Notes: generated from the letters alone by a model not told the origin. Counted from the first letter of the stretch, positions 24,293-36,013 are shown. The stretch: DNA of 64,000 bases from Caulobacter endophyticus (GCF_029543245.1 NZ_JARQWV010000011.1:101534-165533), one strand, 5' to 3'. A program made the numbers and translations.

Positions 24293-25732
24293 TCAGAGGT
24301 GGCCGAAAGCGGCCGCCGCGAGCTTGGCGGCGGGGTCGAGCCAGACCAGCGCGACCAGCACGACGGGGAACGAGAACAGCGCCGCGGCGAAGCCGATCGC
24401 GCGAGCGGTCGGTTGCGGCTTGTCCACCGCGCCGACGGGCGCGTCGAACCACATCGCCTTGATCAGGCGCAGGTAGTAGAACGCGGCCACGACGCTGCCG
24501 ACCAGGCCCAGGACGGCGGCCCACTGCAGCGGCACGTCGCCCGAGCCCATGGCGGCCTTGAAGACGTAGAACTTGGCCCAGAAGCCCGAGAACGGCGGCA
24601 GGCCCAGGGCCGACAGCGAGAACGCGGTCATGGCCAGGGCGATGCCCGGACGTTCCTTCACCAGGCCGGCCATGTCCTCGATGGTCTCCAGCGGCTTGCC
24701 GTCGCGGCTCAGCGCCTGGAGGCAGGCGAAGAAGCCGGTGACGTCGACCATGTAGAGGACCATGAACATCAGCATCGAGTGCAGGCCGGTCTCGCCGCCG
24801 GTGGCCACGCCCAGCAGGGCGTAACCGACGTTGGCGATCGAGGAATAGGCCCACAGGCGCTTGAGGTTGGTCTGGGCCAGGCCCGCGAAGGCGCCGACGA
24901 ACACCGACAGCAGGGCCGCGATGATCAGCACCTGGCGCCATTGCGACACGGCGTCGGGGAAGGCGTCGCCCAGCACGCGGGCGAACATCATCATGGCGGC
25001 CAGCTTCGGCGCGGCGGCGAAGAAGCCGACGACCGGAGTCGGGGCGCCTTCGTAGACGTCCGGCGTCCACATGTGGAACGGGGCGGCCGAAACCTTGAAC
25101 GCCAGGCCGCAGATCACGAAGATCAGGCCGAACAGCAGGCCAAGGCCGTGAGCGCCGTGTGAGGCGGCGGCGATATCGGCGAAGCGGGTCGAACCGGCGA
25201 AGCCGTAGATCAGCGAGGCGCCGTACAGCAGGATGCCCGACGACAGCGCGCCCAGCACGAAGTACTTCAGGCCCGCTTCCGAGGCCTTGGCGTCGTCGCG
25301 GCGGAAGGCCGCCAGGACGTACAGGGCCAGCGATTGCAGCTCGACGCCGATATAGAGGCTGATCAGGTCGCCGGCCGAGGCCGTGATGCCCATGCCGACG
25401 GCCGACAGCACGACCAGGACCGGGAACTCGAACTTCTGGTCGCCGCGGGCGGCGAGCCAGCGGTCGCCCAGCACGACGGCGATGGCGCTGAACACGAAGA
25501 TCGCGACCTTGGCGAAGGCCGAGGCGGCGTCAGCCGAGTAGACGCCGTTGAAGGCGTGACCGTGCGGGCTGATCGCCGCCAGCACGGCGGCGGCCAGCAG
25601 GGCCAGGACGGCGGCGCCGGTGAAGACCGGCGAGGTCTTCTTGGCGAAGGCGCCCCAGACCAGCAGCACCAGGGCGGAGACGCCCAGGAGCAGTTCCGGC
25701 AGGACGAGGGAGATGTTGGCGGAGAACGTCAT
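24293..25732 (-). CDS. nuoN: NADH-quinone oxidoreductase subunit N
   Basis: Antiporter-like membrane subunit of complex I, 479 residues with about 14 helices. The proton-antiporter core is recognisable in the AYSSIANVGYALLG segment and in FSLSALGLPPFSGFWAKFYV. The ATG at 25732 starts the hydrophobic N-terminus; a start at 25744 would overlap nuoM. It follows nuoM by eight bases. Confidence 0.96.
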   Translation of the reverse strand: MTFSANISLVLPELLLGVSALVLLVWGAFAKKTSPVFTGAAVLALLAAAVLAAISPHGHAFNGVYSADAASAFAKVAIFVFSAIAVVLGDRWLAARGDQKFEFPVLVVLSAVGMGITASAGDLISLYIGVELQSLALYVLAAFRRDDAKASEAGLKYFVLGALSSGILLYGASLIYGFAGSTRFADIAAASHGAHGLGLLFGLIFVICGLAFKVSAAPFHMWTPDVYEGAPTPVVGFFAAAPKLAAMMMFARVLGDAFPDAVSQWRQVLIIAALLSVFVGAFAGLAQTNLKRLWAYSSIANVGYALLGVATGGETGLHSMLMFMVLYMVDVTGFFACLQALSRDGKPLETIEDMAGLVKERPGIALAMTAFSLSALGLPPFSGFWAKFYVFKAAMGSGDVPLQWAAVLGLVGSVVAAFYYLRLIKAMWFDAPVGAVDKPQPTARAIGFAAALFSFPVVLVALVWLDPAAKLAAAAFGHL

Positions 25733-25740
25733 GGGGCCCC

Positions 25741-27225
25741 TCACCCGCCCACGGCGGCGCGCCAGGCGCCGACGAGCCCGTCGACGGACGACGCGGTCAG
25801 GTTGAACACAAGATTAGGATAGATGCCGAGCACCAGGGTCATGATGATCAGCGGCACGAAGAGCACGATCTCGCGCGCGTCGAGGTCGGTGATCGTCTTC
25901 AGTTCCGGGTTGACGATCTCGCCGTACATGACGCGGCGGTACAGCGTCAGGGCGTACATCGCCGACAGGATCACGCCAGTGGCCGACACGATCGCCGTCC
26001 AGGTCGAGGCCTGATAGACGCCGGTCATCGTCAGGATTTCGCCGACGAAGCCCGAGGTGCCCGGCAGGCCGACGTTGCCCATCGTGAACAGCAGAAACAC
26101 GAAGGCGTAGTGCGGCATGCGGTTGGTCAGGCCGCCATAGAAGGCGATCTCGCGGGTGTGCATGCGGTCGTAGACGACGCCGACGCAGAGGAAGAGCGCG
26201 CCCGAGATGACGCCGTGGCTGATCATCTGGAACAGGGCGCCCTGCTCGCCGGTGGCGTTGCCCGAGAAGATGCCCATGGTCACGAAGCCCATGTGGGCGA
26301 CCGACGAATAGGCGATCAGCTTCTTGATGTCGGTCTGACGGAAGGCGACCAGCGAGGTGTAGACGATGGCGATGCCCGACATGGCGAACACCAGCGGCTG
26401 GAACATCTCCGAGGCGTTCGGGAACATCGGGATGCTGAAGCGCATGAAGCCGTAGCCGCCCATCTTCAGCAGGATGCCGGCCAGGATGACCGAACCCGCC
26501 GTCGGGGCTTCCACGTGGGCGTCAGGCAGCCAGGTGTGCACCGGCCACATCGGCATCTTCACCGCGAACGAGGCGAAGAAGGCCAGCCACAGCCAGGTCT
26601 GGATCCACGGCGCGAACTTGTAGGACATCAGCTCGGGGATCGACGAGGTGCCGGCGATCGAGATCATGGCCAGGATGGCCGCCAGCATCAGCACCGAGCC
26701 GAGCAGCGTGTAGAGGAAGAACTTGTAGGCCGCGTAGATCCGGCGCTTGCCGCCCCAGATGCCGATGATCAGGAACATCGGCACCAGGCCCCCTTCGAAG
26801 AAGAGGTAGAACAGCACCAGGTCCAGCGCGCAGAACACGCCGATCACCAGGGTCTCGAGGACCAGGAAGGCGATCAGGTACTCGACGACGCGCTTCTCGA
26901 CCGACTTCCAGCTGGCCACGATACAGATCGGCAGCAGGAAGGCGGTCAGCAGGACCAGCAGCACCGAAATGCCGTCGATGCCCATGCGGTAATGCAGGCC
27001 GGCGAACCAAGCGATGTCTTCCACGAACTGGAAGCCCGGGTTCTTGGCGTCGAACTGGAGCGTCAGCACCAGCGCCAGGGCGAAGGTCACCAGAGTGGTC
27101 GCGAGCGCGATCCACTTGGCCAGGGTGTCGGTGGCGGCGCCCGCGCCCTTGGCGGCGCGAGCCGCCAGGATCAGGGCCACGCCGACGAGCGGAGCGAAGG
27201 TCGTAAGGCTGAGCAGACCAGTCAT
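25741..27225 (-). CDS. nuoM: NADH-quinone oxidoreductase subunit M
   Basis: Proton-pumping antiporter-like subunit of complex I, 494 residues. Diagnostic stretches are [36 protein letters not shown] and [13 protein letters not shown]. It lies 10 bases after nuoL on the same strand and eight before nuoN. Confidence 0.97.
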   Translation of the reverse strand: MTGLLSLTTFAPLVGVALILAARAAKGAGAATDTLAKWIALATTLVTFALALVLTLQFDAKNPGFQFVEDIAWFAGLHYRMGIDGISVLLVLLTAFLLPICIVASWKSVEKRVVEYLIAFLVLETLVIGVFCALDLVLFYLFFEGGLVPMFLIIGIWGGKRRIYAAYKFFLYTLLGSVLMLAAILAMISIAGTSSIPELMSYKFAPWIQTWLWLAFFASFAVKMPMWPVHTWLPDAHVEAPTAGSVILAGILLKMGGYGFMRFSIPMFPNASEMFQPLVFAMSGIAIVYTSLVAFRQTDIKKLIAYSSVAHMGFVTMGIFSGNATGEQGALFQMISHGVISGALFLCVGVVYDRMHTREIAFYGGLTNRMPHYAFVFLLFTMGNVGLPGTSGFVGEILTMTGVYQASTWTAIVSATGVILSAMYALTLYRRVMYGEIVNPELKTITDLDAREIVLFVPLIIMTLVLGIYPNLVFNLTASSVDGLVGAWRAAVGG

Positions 27226-27235
27226 CGATCCGTCC

Positions 27236-29329
27236 TCAACGGAATGCGTAAAGGGCGAACGTCAGCAGGCCGGCGACGCCGAGCAGCATGACGAAAGCGT
27301 AGTGGTAGACGTAGCCGGTCTGGGCTTTGCCCGTCTTGCGGCCGACGGCGTAGGAGACGGCGCTGACGCCGTCGGGACCCAGGCGATCGATGATCTTCTG
27401 GTCCCCGCCCTTCCAGAACAGGTCGCCGAGGAACTTGGCGGCGCGCACGAAGGTGGCGTCGTACAGCTCGTCGAAGAACCACTTGTTGTAGAAGAACACG
27501 TACAGCGGACCCTTGCGCTCGGCGAGCTTGAGACCCAGCCGCTCGTTGCCCTTGATCAGGTAGACGTAGACGGCGATGGCCAGGCCGATGAGCGAGGCGA
27601 TCAGCGGGCTCCACTTCACCCAGGTCGCAACGTTGTGCGCGTCGTGCAGCACGTGGTTGGTCGGGGCGTTGTAGATCGCGCCGCGCCAGAACTCGGCCTC
27701 GTGGTGACCCACGAAGTAGCCGGTGAAGACGAAGCCAGCGGCGACCGCGCCGATCGACAGCACGACCAGCGGGAACAGCATCACCCAGGGGCTCTCGTGC
27801 GGCTTGTGATCATGGCCGTGGCCATGGTCGTCATGACCGTGATCGTCGTGCGCGCCGTGGGCGTGGTCGTCATGACCATGGGCGGCGTGCGCGTGATCGT
27901 CGTGGCCGTGAGCGCCGTGCGCATCATGGCCATGGTCGTCATGACCCCAGCGGGCCTTGCCGTTGAAGGTGAAGAAGGCCAGGCGCCACGAGTAGAACGA
28001 GGTCAGGCCCGCGACCAGCACGCCGATCACCCACGCGAACATGGCGATCTGGTTGTGGCCGCCCGCGGCGAACGCGGCTTCGATGATGGTGTCCTTCGAG
28101 TAGAAGCCGGCGAAGCCCAGGTGCAGCGGCGGGAATCCGAGGCCCGTGATGGCGATCGTGCCGATCGTCATGGCGATGAAGGTCACCGGCAGCATCTTGG
28201 CCAGGGCGCCGTACCGACGCATGTCCTGCTCGTGGTGCATGCCGTGGATCACCGAACCGGCGCCCAGGAACAGCAGGGCCTTGAAGAAGGCGTGCGTGAA
28301 CAGGTGGAACATGGCCGCCTGATAGGCGCCCACGCCGGCCGCGAAGAACATGTAGCCCAGCTGCGAACAGGTCGAGTAGGCGATGACGCGCTTGATGTCG
28401 TTCTGGGTCAGACCGACCGTGGCGGCGAACAGAGCCGTCACCGCGCCGATGACCGTGACGATGTTCTTGGCCACGGGGGCGTACTCGAACATCGGCGACA
28501 GCAGGCACAGCATGTAGACGCCGGCGGTCACCATGGTGGCCGCGTGGATCAGGGCCGACACCGGGGTCGGGCCTTCCATGGCGTCCGGAAGCCAGGTGTG
28601 CAGGAAGAACTGGGCCGACTTGCCCATCGCGCCGATGAACAGCAGGAAGCAGGCGATGTCGACCAGCGGCCAGCTATGGCCGGCGAACTGCCAGCTGCGG
28701 GCGGCGCCCGCCTGGATCATCGGGAACAGCTCGGCGAAGTTGATCGTGCCGAACGCCCAGTAGACGGTCATGATGCCGAGGGCGAAGCCAAAGTCGCCGA
28801 CGCGGTTGACGACGAAGGCCTTGATGGCGGCCGCGCTGGCCGAGGGCTTCTTGAACCAGAAGCCGATCAGCAGGTACGAGGCCAGACCCACGCCTTCCCA
28901 GCCGAAGAACAGCTGCATGAAGTCGGCGGCGGTGACCAGCGACAGCATGGCGAAGGTGAAGAGCGACAGGTACGCGAAGAAGCGCGGCTTGCTGTCGTCC
29001 TCGGCCATGTAGCCCCAGGAGTAGATGTGCACGAGCGCCGAGACGGTCGTGACCACGATCAGCATGGTCGCCGACAGGGCGTCGATGCGGATCGACCAGT
29101 TGGCGATGAAGTCGCCCACGTGGATGAAGGGCAGCAGCGAGACCGTGAAGGCCTCCATGTGACCCCAGGTCCATTGGCTGAAGGTGACCCACGACAGCGC
29201 GCAGGCCAGGATCAGCAGGCCCGTGGTGACGGCTTGCGAAGCGACGTTGCCGATCCGCCGGCCGAACAGGCCGGCGATGATCGCGCCCAGCAGCGGGGCG
29301 AAGACGAGAATGGTGACGAGCGATTGCAC
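27236..29329 (-). CDS. nuoL: NADH-quinone oxidoreductase subunit L, with His/Asp-rich loop
   Basis: Distal proton-pumping subunit with the long lateral helix, 697 residues, GTG start at 29329. Core motifs: [30 protein letters not shown] region, [15 protein letters not shown]. Between about residues 460 and 512 there is an insertion made almost only of His, Asp, Gly and Ala (repeated [13 protein letters not shown] units, 27790-27955), lying between transmembrane helices. The length exceeds E. coli NuoL by about 80 residues, mostly because of this loop. Confidence 0.97.
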   Translation of the reverse strand: MQSLVTILVFAPLLGAIIAGLFGRRIGNVASQAVTTGLLILACALSWVTFSQWTWGHMEAFTVSLLPFIHVGDFIANWSIRIDALSATMLIVVTTVSALVHIYSWGYMAEDDSKPRFFAYLSLFTFAMLSLVTAADFMQLFFGWEGVGLASYLLIGFWFKKPSASAAAIKAFVVNRVGDFGFALGIMTVYWAFGTINFAELFPMIQAGAARSWQFAGHSWPLVDIACFLLFIGAMGKSAQFFLHTWLPDAMEGPTPVSALIHAATMVTAGVYMLCLLSPMFEYAPVAKNIVTVIGAVTALFAATVGLTQNDIKRVIAYSTCSQLGYMFFAAGVGAYQAAMFHLFTHAFFKALLFLGAGSVIHGMHHEQDMRRYGALAKMLPVTFIAMTIGTIAITGLGFPPLHLGFAGFYSKDTIIEAAFAAGGHNQIAMFAWVIGVLVAGLTSFYSWRLAFFTFNGKARWGHDDHGHDAHGAHGHDDHAHAAHGHDDHAHGAHDDHGHDDHGHGHDHKPHESPWVMLFPLVVLSIGAVAAGFVFTGYFVGHHEAEFWRGAIYNAPTNHVLHDAHNVATWVKWSPLIASLIGLAIAVYVYLIKGNERLGLKLAERKGPLYVFFYNKWFFDELYDATFVRAAKFLGDLFWKGGDQKIIDRLGPDGVSAVSYAVGRKTGKAQTGYVYHYAFVMLLGVAGLLTFALYAFR

Positions 29330-29333
29330 TGGG

Positions 29334-29639
29334 TCAGCCCTTCATCATGCTGGCGTCGTCGACCGCGATGTCGCCGCGGTTCCGGAAGAAGGTCACCAGG
29401 ATGGCGAGGCCCACGGCCGCCTCGGCGGCCGCCACGGTCAGCACGAACATCGCGAAGATCTGGCCCACCACGTTGTGCAGGTAGGCCGAGAAGGCGACCA
29501 GGTTGATGTTCACCGCCAGCAGGATCAGCTCGATCGACATCAGGATGACGATGATGTTCTTGCGGTTCACGAAGATCCCGAAGACGCCGATCGTCAGAAG
29601 GATGGCGGCGACGATGAGGTAATGCGGAAGGCCGATCAT
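29334..29639 (-). CDS. nuoK: NADH-quinone oxidoreductase subunit K
   Basis: A small 101-residue subunit with three helices; conserved glutamates fall in [18 protein letters not shown] and [15 protein letters not shown]. The start overlaps the nuoJ stop by four bases (ATGA). Confidence 0.96.
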   Translation of the reverse strand: MIGLPHYLIVAAILLTIGVFGIFVNRKNIIVILMSIELILLAVNINLVAFSAYLHNVVGQIFAMFVLTVAAAEAAVGLAILVTFFRNRGDIAVDDASMMKG

Positions 29640-30253
29640 TCGCTGATCCCCTCGCCCGGCTTGATCTGCACGAGTTCCATTCCGGTCTTGGGCGTGCGGG
29701 CGACCTGCTTGCCGATGTCCTGGCGCTTGACGCCCGGCTTGTGACGCAGAGTCAGGACGATGGCGCCGATCATCGCGACCAGCAGCACCAGGCCCGCCGC
29801 CTGGAAGAAGAAGATGTAGTCGGTGTAGAGCACCCGGCCGATGGCCTCGGTGTTGCTGACACCGCCCGGCGACGCCAGCGGAGCGGCGTTCTTGGCGGCC
29901 GCGCCGTTGGTGGCCACGCTGACGGCGACCATGATCATCTCGATCGTCAGGACGCCGCCGACCAGACCGCCGATCGGCAGGTACTGGGCGAAGCCGTCCC
30001 GAAGCGCTTCGAAGTCGATGTCGAGCATCATGACGACGAAGAGGAACAGCACCGCGACCGCGCCCACATAGACGACGATCAGCAGCATCGCGAGGAACTC
30101 CGCGCCCAGGAGGACGAAGAGGCCTGCGGCCGAGAAGAAGGCGGTGATCAGGAAGAGCACCGAGTGCACGGGGTTCTTGGCCGAAACGACGAGAAGACCC
30201 GCCGCAATGGTCACGAACGCCAGCAAGTAGAAAGCTATCGCCTGCAAGGCCAT
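29636..30253 (-). CDS. nuoJ: NADH-quinone oxidoreductase subunit J
   Basis: A 205-residue membrane subunit with five helices, recognised by [16 protein letters not shown] and the [20 protein letters not shown] region. The ATG at 30253 starts the hydrophobic N-terminus; the frame runs 17 codons further to a GTG at 30304 that is not family-like. An 81-base gap separates it from nuoI. Confidence 0.95.
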   Translation of the reverse strand: MALQAIAFYLLAFVTIAAGLLVVSAKNPVHSVLFLITAFFSAAGLFVLLGAEFLAMLLIVVYVGAVAVLFLFVVMMLDIDFEALRDGFAQYLPIGGLVGGVLTIEMIMVAVSVATNGAAAKNAAPLASPGGVSNTEAIGRVLYTDYIFFFQAAGLVLLVAMIGAIVLTLRHKPGVKRQDIGKQVARTPKTGMELVQIKPGEGISE

Positions 30254-30334
30254 TGGCCCAGGTGCTCCCCTGATAAGTTCAAATAACAGCGACGTGCGAA
30301 GCACACGCCGCCAACTCGGATTCGCGCCGACCGT

Positions 30335-30826
30335 TTAGCGGTACGGAGCGTCCAACTCCAGATTCTTCGCGATCAGCCGTTCCCAACGGTCACCGTTGTC
30401 GAGCAGCTTTTCCTTGTCGTAGTAGAGCTCTTCACGCGTCTCGACCGCGAACTCGATGTTCGGGCCTTCGACGATGGCGTCCACCGGGCAGGCCTCCTGG
30501 CACAGGCCGCAGTAGATGCACTTGACCATGTCGATGTCGTACCGGGTCGTACGGCGGCTGCCGTCCTCGCGCGGTTCGGCTTCGATGGTGATCGCCTGGG
30601 CCGGGCAGATGGCCTCGCACAGCTTGCAGGCGATGCAGCGCTCTTCCCCGTTGGGATAGCGACGCAGGGCGTGCTCACCGCGGAAACGGGGCGACTGCGG
30701 GCCGCGCTCGTTCGGATAGATCACGGTCTTCTTCGGCGCGACCAGATACTTCATGGCCAGGCCGAAGGCGCCCGCGAAGTCCAGCAGGGCGACGCCTTTG
30801 ACGGCTTGGGTGATACGACTCATCAT
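30335..30826 (-). CDS. nuoI: NADH-quinone oxidoreductase subunit I
   Basis: Carries two [4Fe-4S] clusters (N6a and N6b) in the hydrophilic arm. Ligands from the first [15 protein letters not shown] (C64, C67, C70, C74) and [12 protein letters not shown] (C103, C106, C109, C113). It has 163 residues and begins ATGATG; the first ATG overlaps the stop of the small lipoprotein gene. Confidence 0.97.
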   Translation of the reverse strand: MMSRITQAVKGVALLDFAGAFGLAMKYLVAPKKTVIYPNERGPQSPRFRGEHALRRYPNGEERCIACKLCEAICPAQAITIEAEPREDGSRRTTRYDIDMVKCIYCGLCQEACPVDAIVEGPNIEFAVETREELYYDKEKLLDNGDRWERLIAKNLELDAPYR

Positions 30827-31065
30827 GGCCGCTTAACCTTCGGAATGACGCAGGTGTAGTTCGAAAGCTGGGCGGGATCTCCCCCGTCCATCTTGGCTTG
30901 CAACGATCCGCCTTCGGCCTGGCACTTGTCGCCGGCCCGACGCAGCTCGTCGTAGTTCACGATCCCTCGCCCCAGCGAATAGGAACCGGCCTGCTCGGCG
31001 GACGCGCAGGCGCCCGTCGAGATCAGGACCAGCCCCGTCAGGGCCAAGGCGAACGGACGCCTCAT
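30823..31065 (-). CDS. Small putative lipoprotein inside the nuo operon
   Basis: An 80-residue protein with an N-terminal signal ([16 protein letters not shown]) and a lipobox-like TGAC ending at Cys19; position -3 is Thr rather than the usual Leu, so lipidation is likely but not certain. The mature part is short and polar, with two more cysteines that could form a disulfide. I do not recognise the family. It overlaps nuoH (ATGA) and nuoI, so it is translated with complex I and may be an assembly or accessory factor. Confidence 0.75.
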   Translation of the reverse strand: MRRPFALALTGLVLISTGACASAEQAGSYSLGRGIVNYDELRRAGDKCQAEGGSLQAKMDGGDPAQLSNYTCVIPKVKRP

Positions 31066-32126
31066 CCCGCCACCGGCGAGAAGACGCGCCAGGCCGCGAC
31101 CAGGACGACCAGCACCAGCGACATCGGCAGGAAGACCTTCCAGCCCAGGCGCATCAGTTGGTCGTAGCGGTAGCGGGGCACGATGGCCTTGGCCATGGCG
31201 AACATGAAGAACCAGAAGCAGATCTTGGCGTAGAACACCAAGGCCAGCAGCAGGTTGGCCGCGAAAGTCGGCCAGGTGGCCATGAAGTCCGTCGGGAAGC
31301 CGGGGTTCCAGCCGCCGAAGAACAGCACGTTGATCATGGCGCACATCAGAACGATGTTCGAATACTCGGCGACCATGAACAGCAGGTACGGGGTCGAGGA
31401 ATACTCGACCTGGTAACCGGCCACGAGTTCGGATTCAGCTTCCGGCAGGTCGAACGGCGGGCGGTTCGTCTCGGCCAGGGCCGAGATGTAGAACATGCCC
31501 ATGGCGATCACCATGACCGGCAGCAGGACGATGTTCTTCAGGCCGCCGCCGAAGACGTTCCAGTTCCAGATCCAGCCCGACTGGGCCTCGACGATCGTCG
31601 ACAGGTTCATCGAGCCGGCCAGCAGGATCACCGTGATGATGATCAGGCCGATCGAGACTTCGTACGACACCATCTGCGCCGCCGAACGAAGGGCGCCCAG
31701 GAACGGGTACTTCGAGTTCGAAGCCCAGCCGCCCATGATGATGCCGTAGACGCCCAGCGAGCTCATCGCCAGCAGGTAGAGGATGCCGACGTTCAGGTTG
31801 GAGACGACCCAGCCCGGCGCGAACGGCACCACGGCCCAGCCGATGAAGCCCAGAACCAGGCTGATCAGCGGGGCCAGCAGGAAGATGGCCTTGTCGGCGC
31901 CGGCCGGAATGACGATTTCCTTCAGCACGAACTTGCCGAAGTCGGCGAAGGACTGCAGCAGGCCGAAGGGACCAACGACGTTGGGGCCCTTGCGCATCTG
32001 GACGCCGGCCCAGATCTTGCGGTCGGCCAGCAGCAGGAAGGCCAGGCTCAGCAGAACCCAGATCACGACCAGCAGGATGCCGCCGAGCGTGAGGCCGAAC
32101 CAGAGAAGCGGATTGATCTCGTTCAC
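31062..32126 (-). CDS. nuoH: NADH-quinone oxidoreductase subunit H
   Basis: Forms part of the quinone chamber, 354 residues and about eight helices. Signatures are [20 protein letters not shown] and [20 protein letters not shown], with the conserved acidic loop. It lies three bases after nuoG. Confidence 0.97.
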   Translation of the reverse strand: MNEINPLLWFGLTLGGILLVVIWVLLSLAFLLLADRKIWAGVQMRKGPNVVGPFGLLQSFADFGKFVLKEIVIPAGADKAIFLLAPLISLVLGFIGWAVVPFAPGWVVSNLNVGILYLLAMSSLGVYGIIMGGWASNSKYPFLGALRSAAQMVSYEVSIGLIIITVILLAGSMNLSTIVEAQSGWIWNWNVFGGGLKNIVLLPVMVIAMGMFYISALAETNRPPFDLPEAESELVAGYQVEYSSTPYLLFMVAEYSNIVLMCAMINVLFFGGWNPGFPTDFMATWPTFAANLLLALVFYAKICFWFFMFAMAKAIVPRYRYDQLMRLGWKVFLPMSLVLVVLVAAWRVFSPVAG

Positions 32127-32129
32127 GGC

Positions 32130-34190
32130 TTACTCCGCGGCGATCTTGGAGGCGGCCGAGACGTTGGCCGCGCACTCGGCCATGGTCACGCTGGCGCGCG
32201 CGATGGGATTGGTCAGGTGGAAGGCCTTCACCGGACTCTCGAACGGAGCGTCGGTCGCCTCCCCTTCCCCGCCGACGGCGGCGAGGTCGAACACGGTGGG
32301 GACCGAGCCCGGGGCGAAGTCGATCTGGCCGAAGGTCGGGTGATCGGCGAACAGCTTGGCGCGCAGCTGGTCCAGGCTGTCGTACGGCAGCTTGTGGCCC
32401 AGGGTTTCCGACAGCGCCCGCAGGATCGACCAGTCTTCCTTGGCCTCGCCCTTCGGGAACACGGCGCGCTTGCCCATTTGGACGCGGCCTTCGGTGTTGA
32501 CGTACAGGCCGTTCTTTTCGGTGTAGGCGGCGCCCGGCAGGATGACGTCGGCCTTGTGGGCGCCGGCGTCGCCGTGGGTGCCAAGGTAGATCTTGAAGGC
32601 GTCGCTGGCGGCGCTTTCGCACTCGTCGGCGCCCAGCAGGAACAGCACGTCCAGCGCGCCCGGCTTCAGCATGTCGCCGGCGGCCAGACCGCCCTCGGCC
32701 GGGACGAAGCCCAGGTCGAGGCCGGCCACGCGGGCGGCGGCGGTGTGCAGCACGTTCCAGCCGTTCCAACCTTCGCGGACGACCTTGAAGGTCTTGGCGA
32801 GGCCGGCGGCGGCCTTGAGGATCGCCGCGCCGTCGGCGCGGGCGATGGCGCCCTGGCCGATGATGATCGCGGGACGCTCGGCGGCCTTGAAGGCGGCGAC
32901 GAAGTCGTTCTTGGCCTTGGCCAGGCCCGACAGGGTCTTGGCCCCGGCGCCGAGGTAGTCGTAGTCGAACGTCAGGTCGGCTTGCTCGCCGATGACGCCG
33001 AAGCGGGTCTTGCCGGCGATCCACTGCTTGCGGAAGCGGGCGTTCAGAACCGGAGCCTCGAGGCGCGGGTTCGTGCCGACGAACAGGACGACGTCGGCGT
33101 CTTCGATGCCGGCGATGGTCGAGTTGAACAGCCAGCTTTCGCGCGGGCCGGCGCCCAGGGCGACGCCGTCCTGGCGGGCGTCGAGGTTCTTCACGCCCAG
33201 GGCGGTGAAGAGGTCCTTGGTCGCCTTCAGGCTTTCGGCGTCCTGCAGGTCGCCGGCGATGACGCCGATGCGCTCAGGGGCGGTCGCCTTGATCTTGGCC
33301 GAGACGGCGGCGAAGGCTTCAGCCCACGTGGCCGGCTTCAGCTTGCCGTCGACGCGAACGTACGGACGGTCAAGACGCTGGCGTTGCAGGCCATCGACGG
33401 CGTAGCGGGTCTTGTCGGAGATCCACTCTTCGTTGACGTCTTCGTTGATGCGCGGCAGCACGCGCAGAACGGCGTTGGCGCGGCCGTCGACGCGGATCGA
33501 CGAGCCGAGCGCGTCCATCACGTCGATGCTTTCGGTCTTCTTCAGTTCCCACGGACGGGCTTCGAAGGCGTACGGCTTGGAGGTCAGGGCGCCGACCGGG
33601 CACAGGTCGATCACGTTGGCCGACAGTTCCGAGGTCACCGCGGCGCCCAGATAGGTCGTGATTTCAACGTCTTCGCCACGCGAGATCAGGCCGATTTCCG
33701 GCGAGCCGGCGACTTCGGTGATGAAGCGGACGCAGCGGGTGCACTGGATGCAGCGCGTCATCACGGTCTTGATGAGCGGGCCCATGGCCTTCTCTTCGAC
33801 CGCGCGCTTGTTCTCGTCGTAGCGGCTGTCGTCGCGGCCGTAGCCGACGGCCTGGTCCTGCAGGTCGCACTCGCCGCCCTGGTCGCAGATCGGGCAGTCC
33901 AGCGGGTGGTTGATGAGCAGGAACTCCATCACACCTTCGCGGGCCTTCTTGACCATCGGGGTGTTGGTGAAGATCTCCTGGCCCTCGGCGGCCGGCAGGG
34001 CGCACGAAGCCTGCGGCTTCGGCGGACCGGGCTTAACCTCGACCAGGCACATGCGGCAGTTGCCGGCGATGCTCAGACGCTCGTGATAGCAGAAGCGCGG
34101 GATCTCTTCCCCAGCCAGTTCCGCGACCTGCAGAACCGTCATGCCGGGTTCGAACTCGACCTCGACGCCGTTGACCTTGGCGATTGCCAT
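32130..34190 (-). CDS. nuoG: NADH-quinone oxidoreductase subunit G
   Basis: Iron-sulfur subunit of the peripheral arm, 686 residues. The N-terminal ferredoxin-like domain has CYHERLSIAGNCRMC and CALPAAEGQ for the 2Fe-2S cluster; the next region shows CPICDQGGECDLQD and CIQCTRCVRF for the 4Fe-4S clusters. The rest is a molybdopterin-oxidoreductase-like domain without cofactor, as usual. It follows nuoF by five bases. Confidence 0.97.
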   Translation of the reverse strand: MAIAKVNGVEVEFEPGMTVLQVAELAGEEIPRFCYHERLSIAGNCRMCLVEVKPGPPKPQASCALPAAEGQEIFTNTPMVKKAREGVMEFLLINHPLDCPICDQGGECDLQDQAVGYGRDDSRYDENKRAVEEKAMGPLIKTVMTRCIQCTRCVRFITEVAGSPEIGLISRGEDVEITTYLGAAVTSELSANVIDLCPVGALTSKPYAFEARPWELKKTESIDVMDALGSSIRVDGRANAVLRVLPRINEDVNEEWISDKTRYAVDGLQRQRLDRPYVRVDGKLKPATWAEAFAAVSAKIKATAPERIGVIAGDLQDAESLKATKDLFTALGVKNLDARQDGVALGAGPRESWLFNSTIAGIEDADVVLFVGTNPRLEAPVLNARFRKQWIAGKTRFGVIGEQADLTFDYDYLGAGAKTLSGLAKAKNDFVAAFKAAERPAIIIGQGAIARADGAAILKAAAGLAKTFKVVREGWNGWNVLHTAAARVAGLDLGFVPAEGGLAAGDMLKPGALDVLFLLGADECESAASDAFKIYLGTHGDAGAHKADVILPGAAYTEKNGLYVNTEGRVQMGKRAVFPKGEAKEDWSILRALSETLGHKLPYDSLDQLRAKLFADHPTFGQIDFAPGSVPTVFDLAAVGGEGEATDAPFESPVKAFHLTNPIARASVTMAECAANVSAASKIAAE

Positions 34191-34195
34191 TCTCG

Positions 34196-35515
34196 TTACT
34201 CCGCCGCGATCAGCTTGGCGCCCTGCACGTGCAGGCGACCGCTACGATAGGAAGCGATCCGCTCTTCAACCTCGTGGCGGAAGTGGCGGAACAGACCCTG
34301 GATCGGCCAGGCGGCCGCGTCGCCCAGGGCGCAGATGGTGTGACCCTCGACTTGGGTCGTGACGTCCAGAAGGGTGTCGATTTCCTTCGGATCGGCTTCG
34401 CCGGTGGCCATGCGTTCCATGACGCGCCACATCCAGCCGGTGCCTTCGCGGCACGGCGTGCACTGGCCGCAGCTCTCGTGCTTGTAGAAGTACGACAGGC
34501 GGGCGATGGCGCGGACCAGGTCGGTGGACTTGTCCATGACGATGACGGCGGCGGTGCCCAGGCCCGACTTCAGGTTACGCAGGGCGTCGAAGTCCATCGG
34601 CAGGTCTTCACACTGCTCGGCCGGGATCATCGGCACCGACGAACCGCCCGGGATGACGGCCTTGAGGTTGCCCCAGCCGCCGCGGATGCCGCCGCAGTGG
34701 TCTTCCATCAGCTGACGGAAGGGGATGCTCATGGCTTCTTCGACGTTGCAGGGCAGGTTCACGTGGCCCGAGACGCAGAACAGCTTGGTGCCGGCGTTGT
34801 TCTGGCGGCCGAAGCCGGCGAACCACGAGGCGCCGCGGCGCAGGATCGTACCGGCGACGGCGATGCTCTCGACGTTGTTGACCGTGGTCGGCATGCCGTA
34901 GAGGCCGGCGCCGGCCGGGAACGGCGGCTTCAGGCGCGGCTGGCCCTTCTTGCCTTCCAGGCTTTCCAGCAGGGCGGTCTCTTCACCGCAGATATAAGCG
35001 CCGGCGCCGTGGTGGACGTAGATGTCGAAGTCCCAGCCGTGGATGTTGTCCTTGCCGACCAGCTTGGCCTCGTAGGCCTGCTTGATCGCGGCTTCCAGGC
35101 GCTCGCGCTCGAAGACGTACTCGCCGCGGATGTAGATGTAGCAGGCGTGGGCCAGCATGGCGCGCGAGGCGATCAGGCAGCCCTCGATCAGGAGGTGCGG
35201 GTCATGCCGCATGATCTCCCGGTCCTTGCAGGTGCCCGGCTCGGACTCGTCGGCGTTGACGACGAGATAGTGCGGACGACCTTCCTTCACTTCCTTGGGC
35301 ATGAAGGACCACTTCAGACCGGTCGAGAAACCAGCGCCCCCACGGCCTCGCAGACCGGAGTTCTTCATGTTCTCGATGATCCAGTCGCGCCCGGCGTCCA
35401 GAATATCCTTGGTGCCGTTCCAGCAACCGCGCGCCTTCGCACCTTCCAGACCCCAGTCCTGGAGCCCGTAAAGGTTGGTGAAGATGCGATCCTTGTCTTC
35501 GAGGATACCGACCAT
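34196..35515 (-). CDS. nuoF: NADH-quinone oxidoreductase subunit F
   Basis: NADH- and FMN-binding subunit, 439 residues. [16 protein letters not shown] forms the nucleotide loop, [15 protein letters not shown] binds FMN/NADH, and [15 protein letters not shown] provides the N3 4Fe-4S ligands. The ATG at 35515 matches the family start ([17 protein letters not shown]); the frame opens another 21 codons upstream into the preceding gene. Confidence 0.97.
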   Translation of the reverse strand: MVGILEDKDRIFTNLYGLQDWGLEGAKARGCWNGTKDILDAGRDWIIENMKNSGLRGRGGAGFSTGLKWSFMPKEVKEGRPHYLVVNADESEPGTCKDREIMRHDPHLLIEGCLIASRAMLAHACYIYIRGEYVFERERLEAAIKQAYEAKLVGKDNIHGWDFDIYVHHGAGAYICGEETALLESLEGKKGQPRLKPPFPAGAGLYGMPTTVNNVESIAVAGTILRRGASWFAGFGRQNNAGTKLFCVSGHVNLPCNVEEAMSIPFRQLMEDHCGGIRGGWGNLKAVIPGGSSVPMIPAEQCEDLPMDFDALRNLKSGLGTAAVIVMDKSTDLVRAIARLSYFYKHESCGQCTPCREGTGWMWRVMERMATGEADPKEIDTLLDVTTQVEGHTICALGDAAAWPIQGLFRHFRHEVEERIASYRSGRLHVQGAKLIAAE

Positions 35516-35519
35516 GACT

Positions 35520-35780
35520 CTAGCTTTGCGGATCGAATGGATGGGTGCGGACATAGCGCGTCCGCCGGACGATGACATAGGCGAAAAGCAGCCAACCGGC
35601 GCCGATCACCAAAAGACCTGTGGGCGTAGCCCAGGCTGGCGCGCCGGGGACCTCCCGGCCCCAGATCAGCAGCAGCACCCCGGCCAGGCTGGCCAGGAAC
35701 CCGAAGGCCCGTTCCTTGCGGTACAGGCTCCGGATCGTGGCCACATAGGCCCGCCGCTTGTCGGCGAGGTCGTCGCTCAT
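35520..35780 (-). CDS. Small two-helix membrane protein in the nuo operon
   Basis: An 86-residue protein with a charged N-terminus ([20 protein letters not shown]) and two hydrophobic segments (about 27-42 and 51-68). Family not recognised. Its start overlaps the preceding small gene by four bases (ATGA) and it ends four bases before nuoF, so it belongs to the complex I transcript. Confidence 0.75.
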   Translation of the reverse strand: MSDDLADKRRAYVATIRSLYRKERAFGFLASLAGVLLLIWGREVPGAPAWATPTGLLVIGAGWLLFAYVIVRRTRYVRTHPFDPQS

Positions 35781-36013
35781 GGCGCCCTCCCCGCTTGCGG
35801 GTCCTGCGGCTTGGTGGCCTTGAGCCACCCGGCCACGAACCAGATCTGAGCGCCGAGCCCCGCCACGATGGCCAGGACGAAGGCCGGCAGCAGCCAGCCC
35901 ACGCCGAAGGCCACGTGGCCGACGATCGCCGCGCCGGCCAGCAGGAAGCACACGACGTCGATGGCGATCATCGTCGTGAAGCGCTTCTTCTGTTGGACGG
36001 CCACGTCGGTCAT
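35777..36013 (-). CDS. Small two-helix membrane protein in the nuo operon
   Basis: A 78-residue protein with two hydrophobic segments (about 15-36 and 39-62) and a Pro/Gln-rich tail. Family not recognised. It overlaps nuoE by one base and the next small gene by four. Together with that gene it forms a pair of tiny membrane proteins between nuoE and nuoF. Confidence 0.75.
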   Translation of the reverse strand: MTDVAVQQKKRFTTMIAIDVVCFLLAGAAIVGHVAFGVGWLLPAFVLAIVAGLGAQIWFVAGWLKATKPQDPQAGRAP

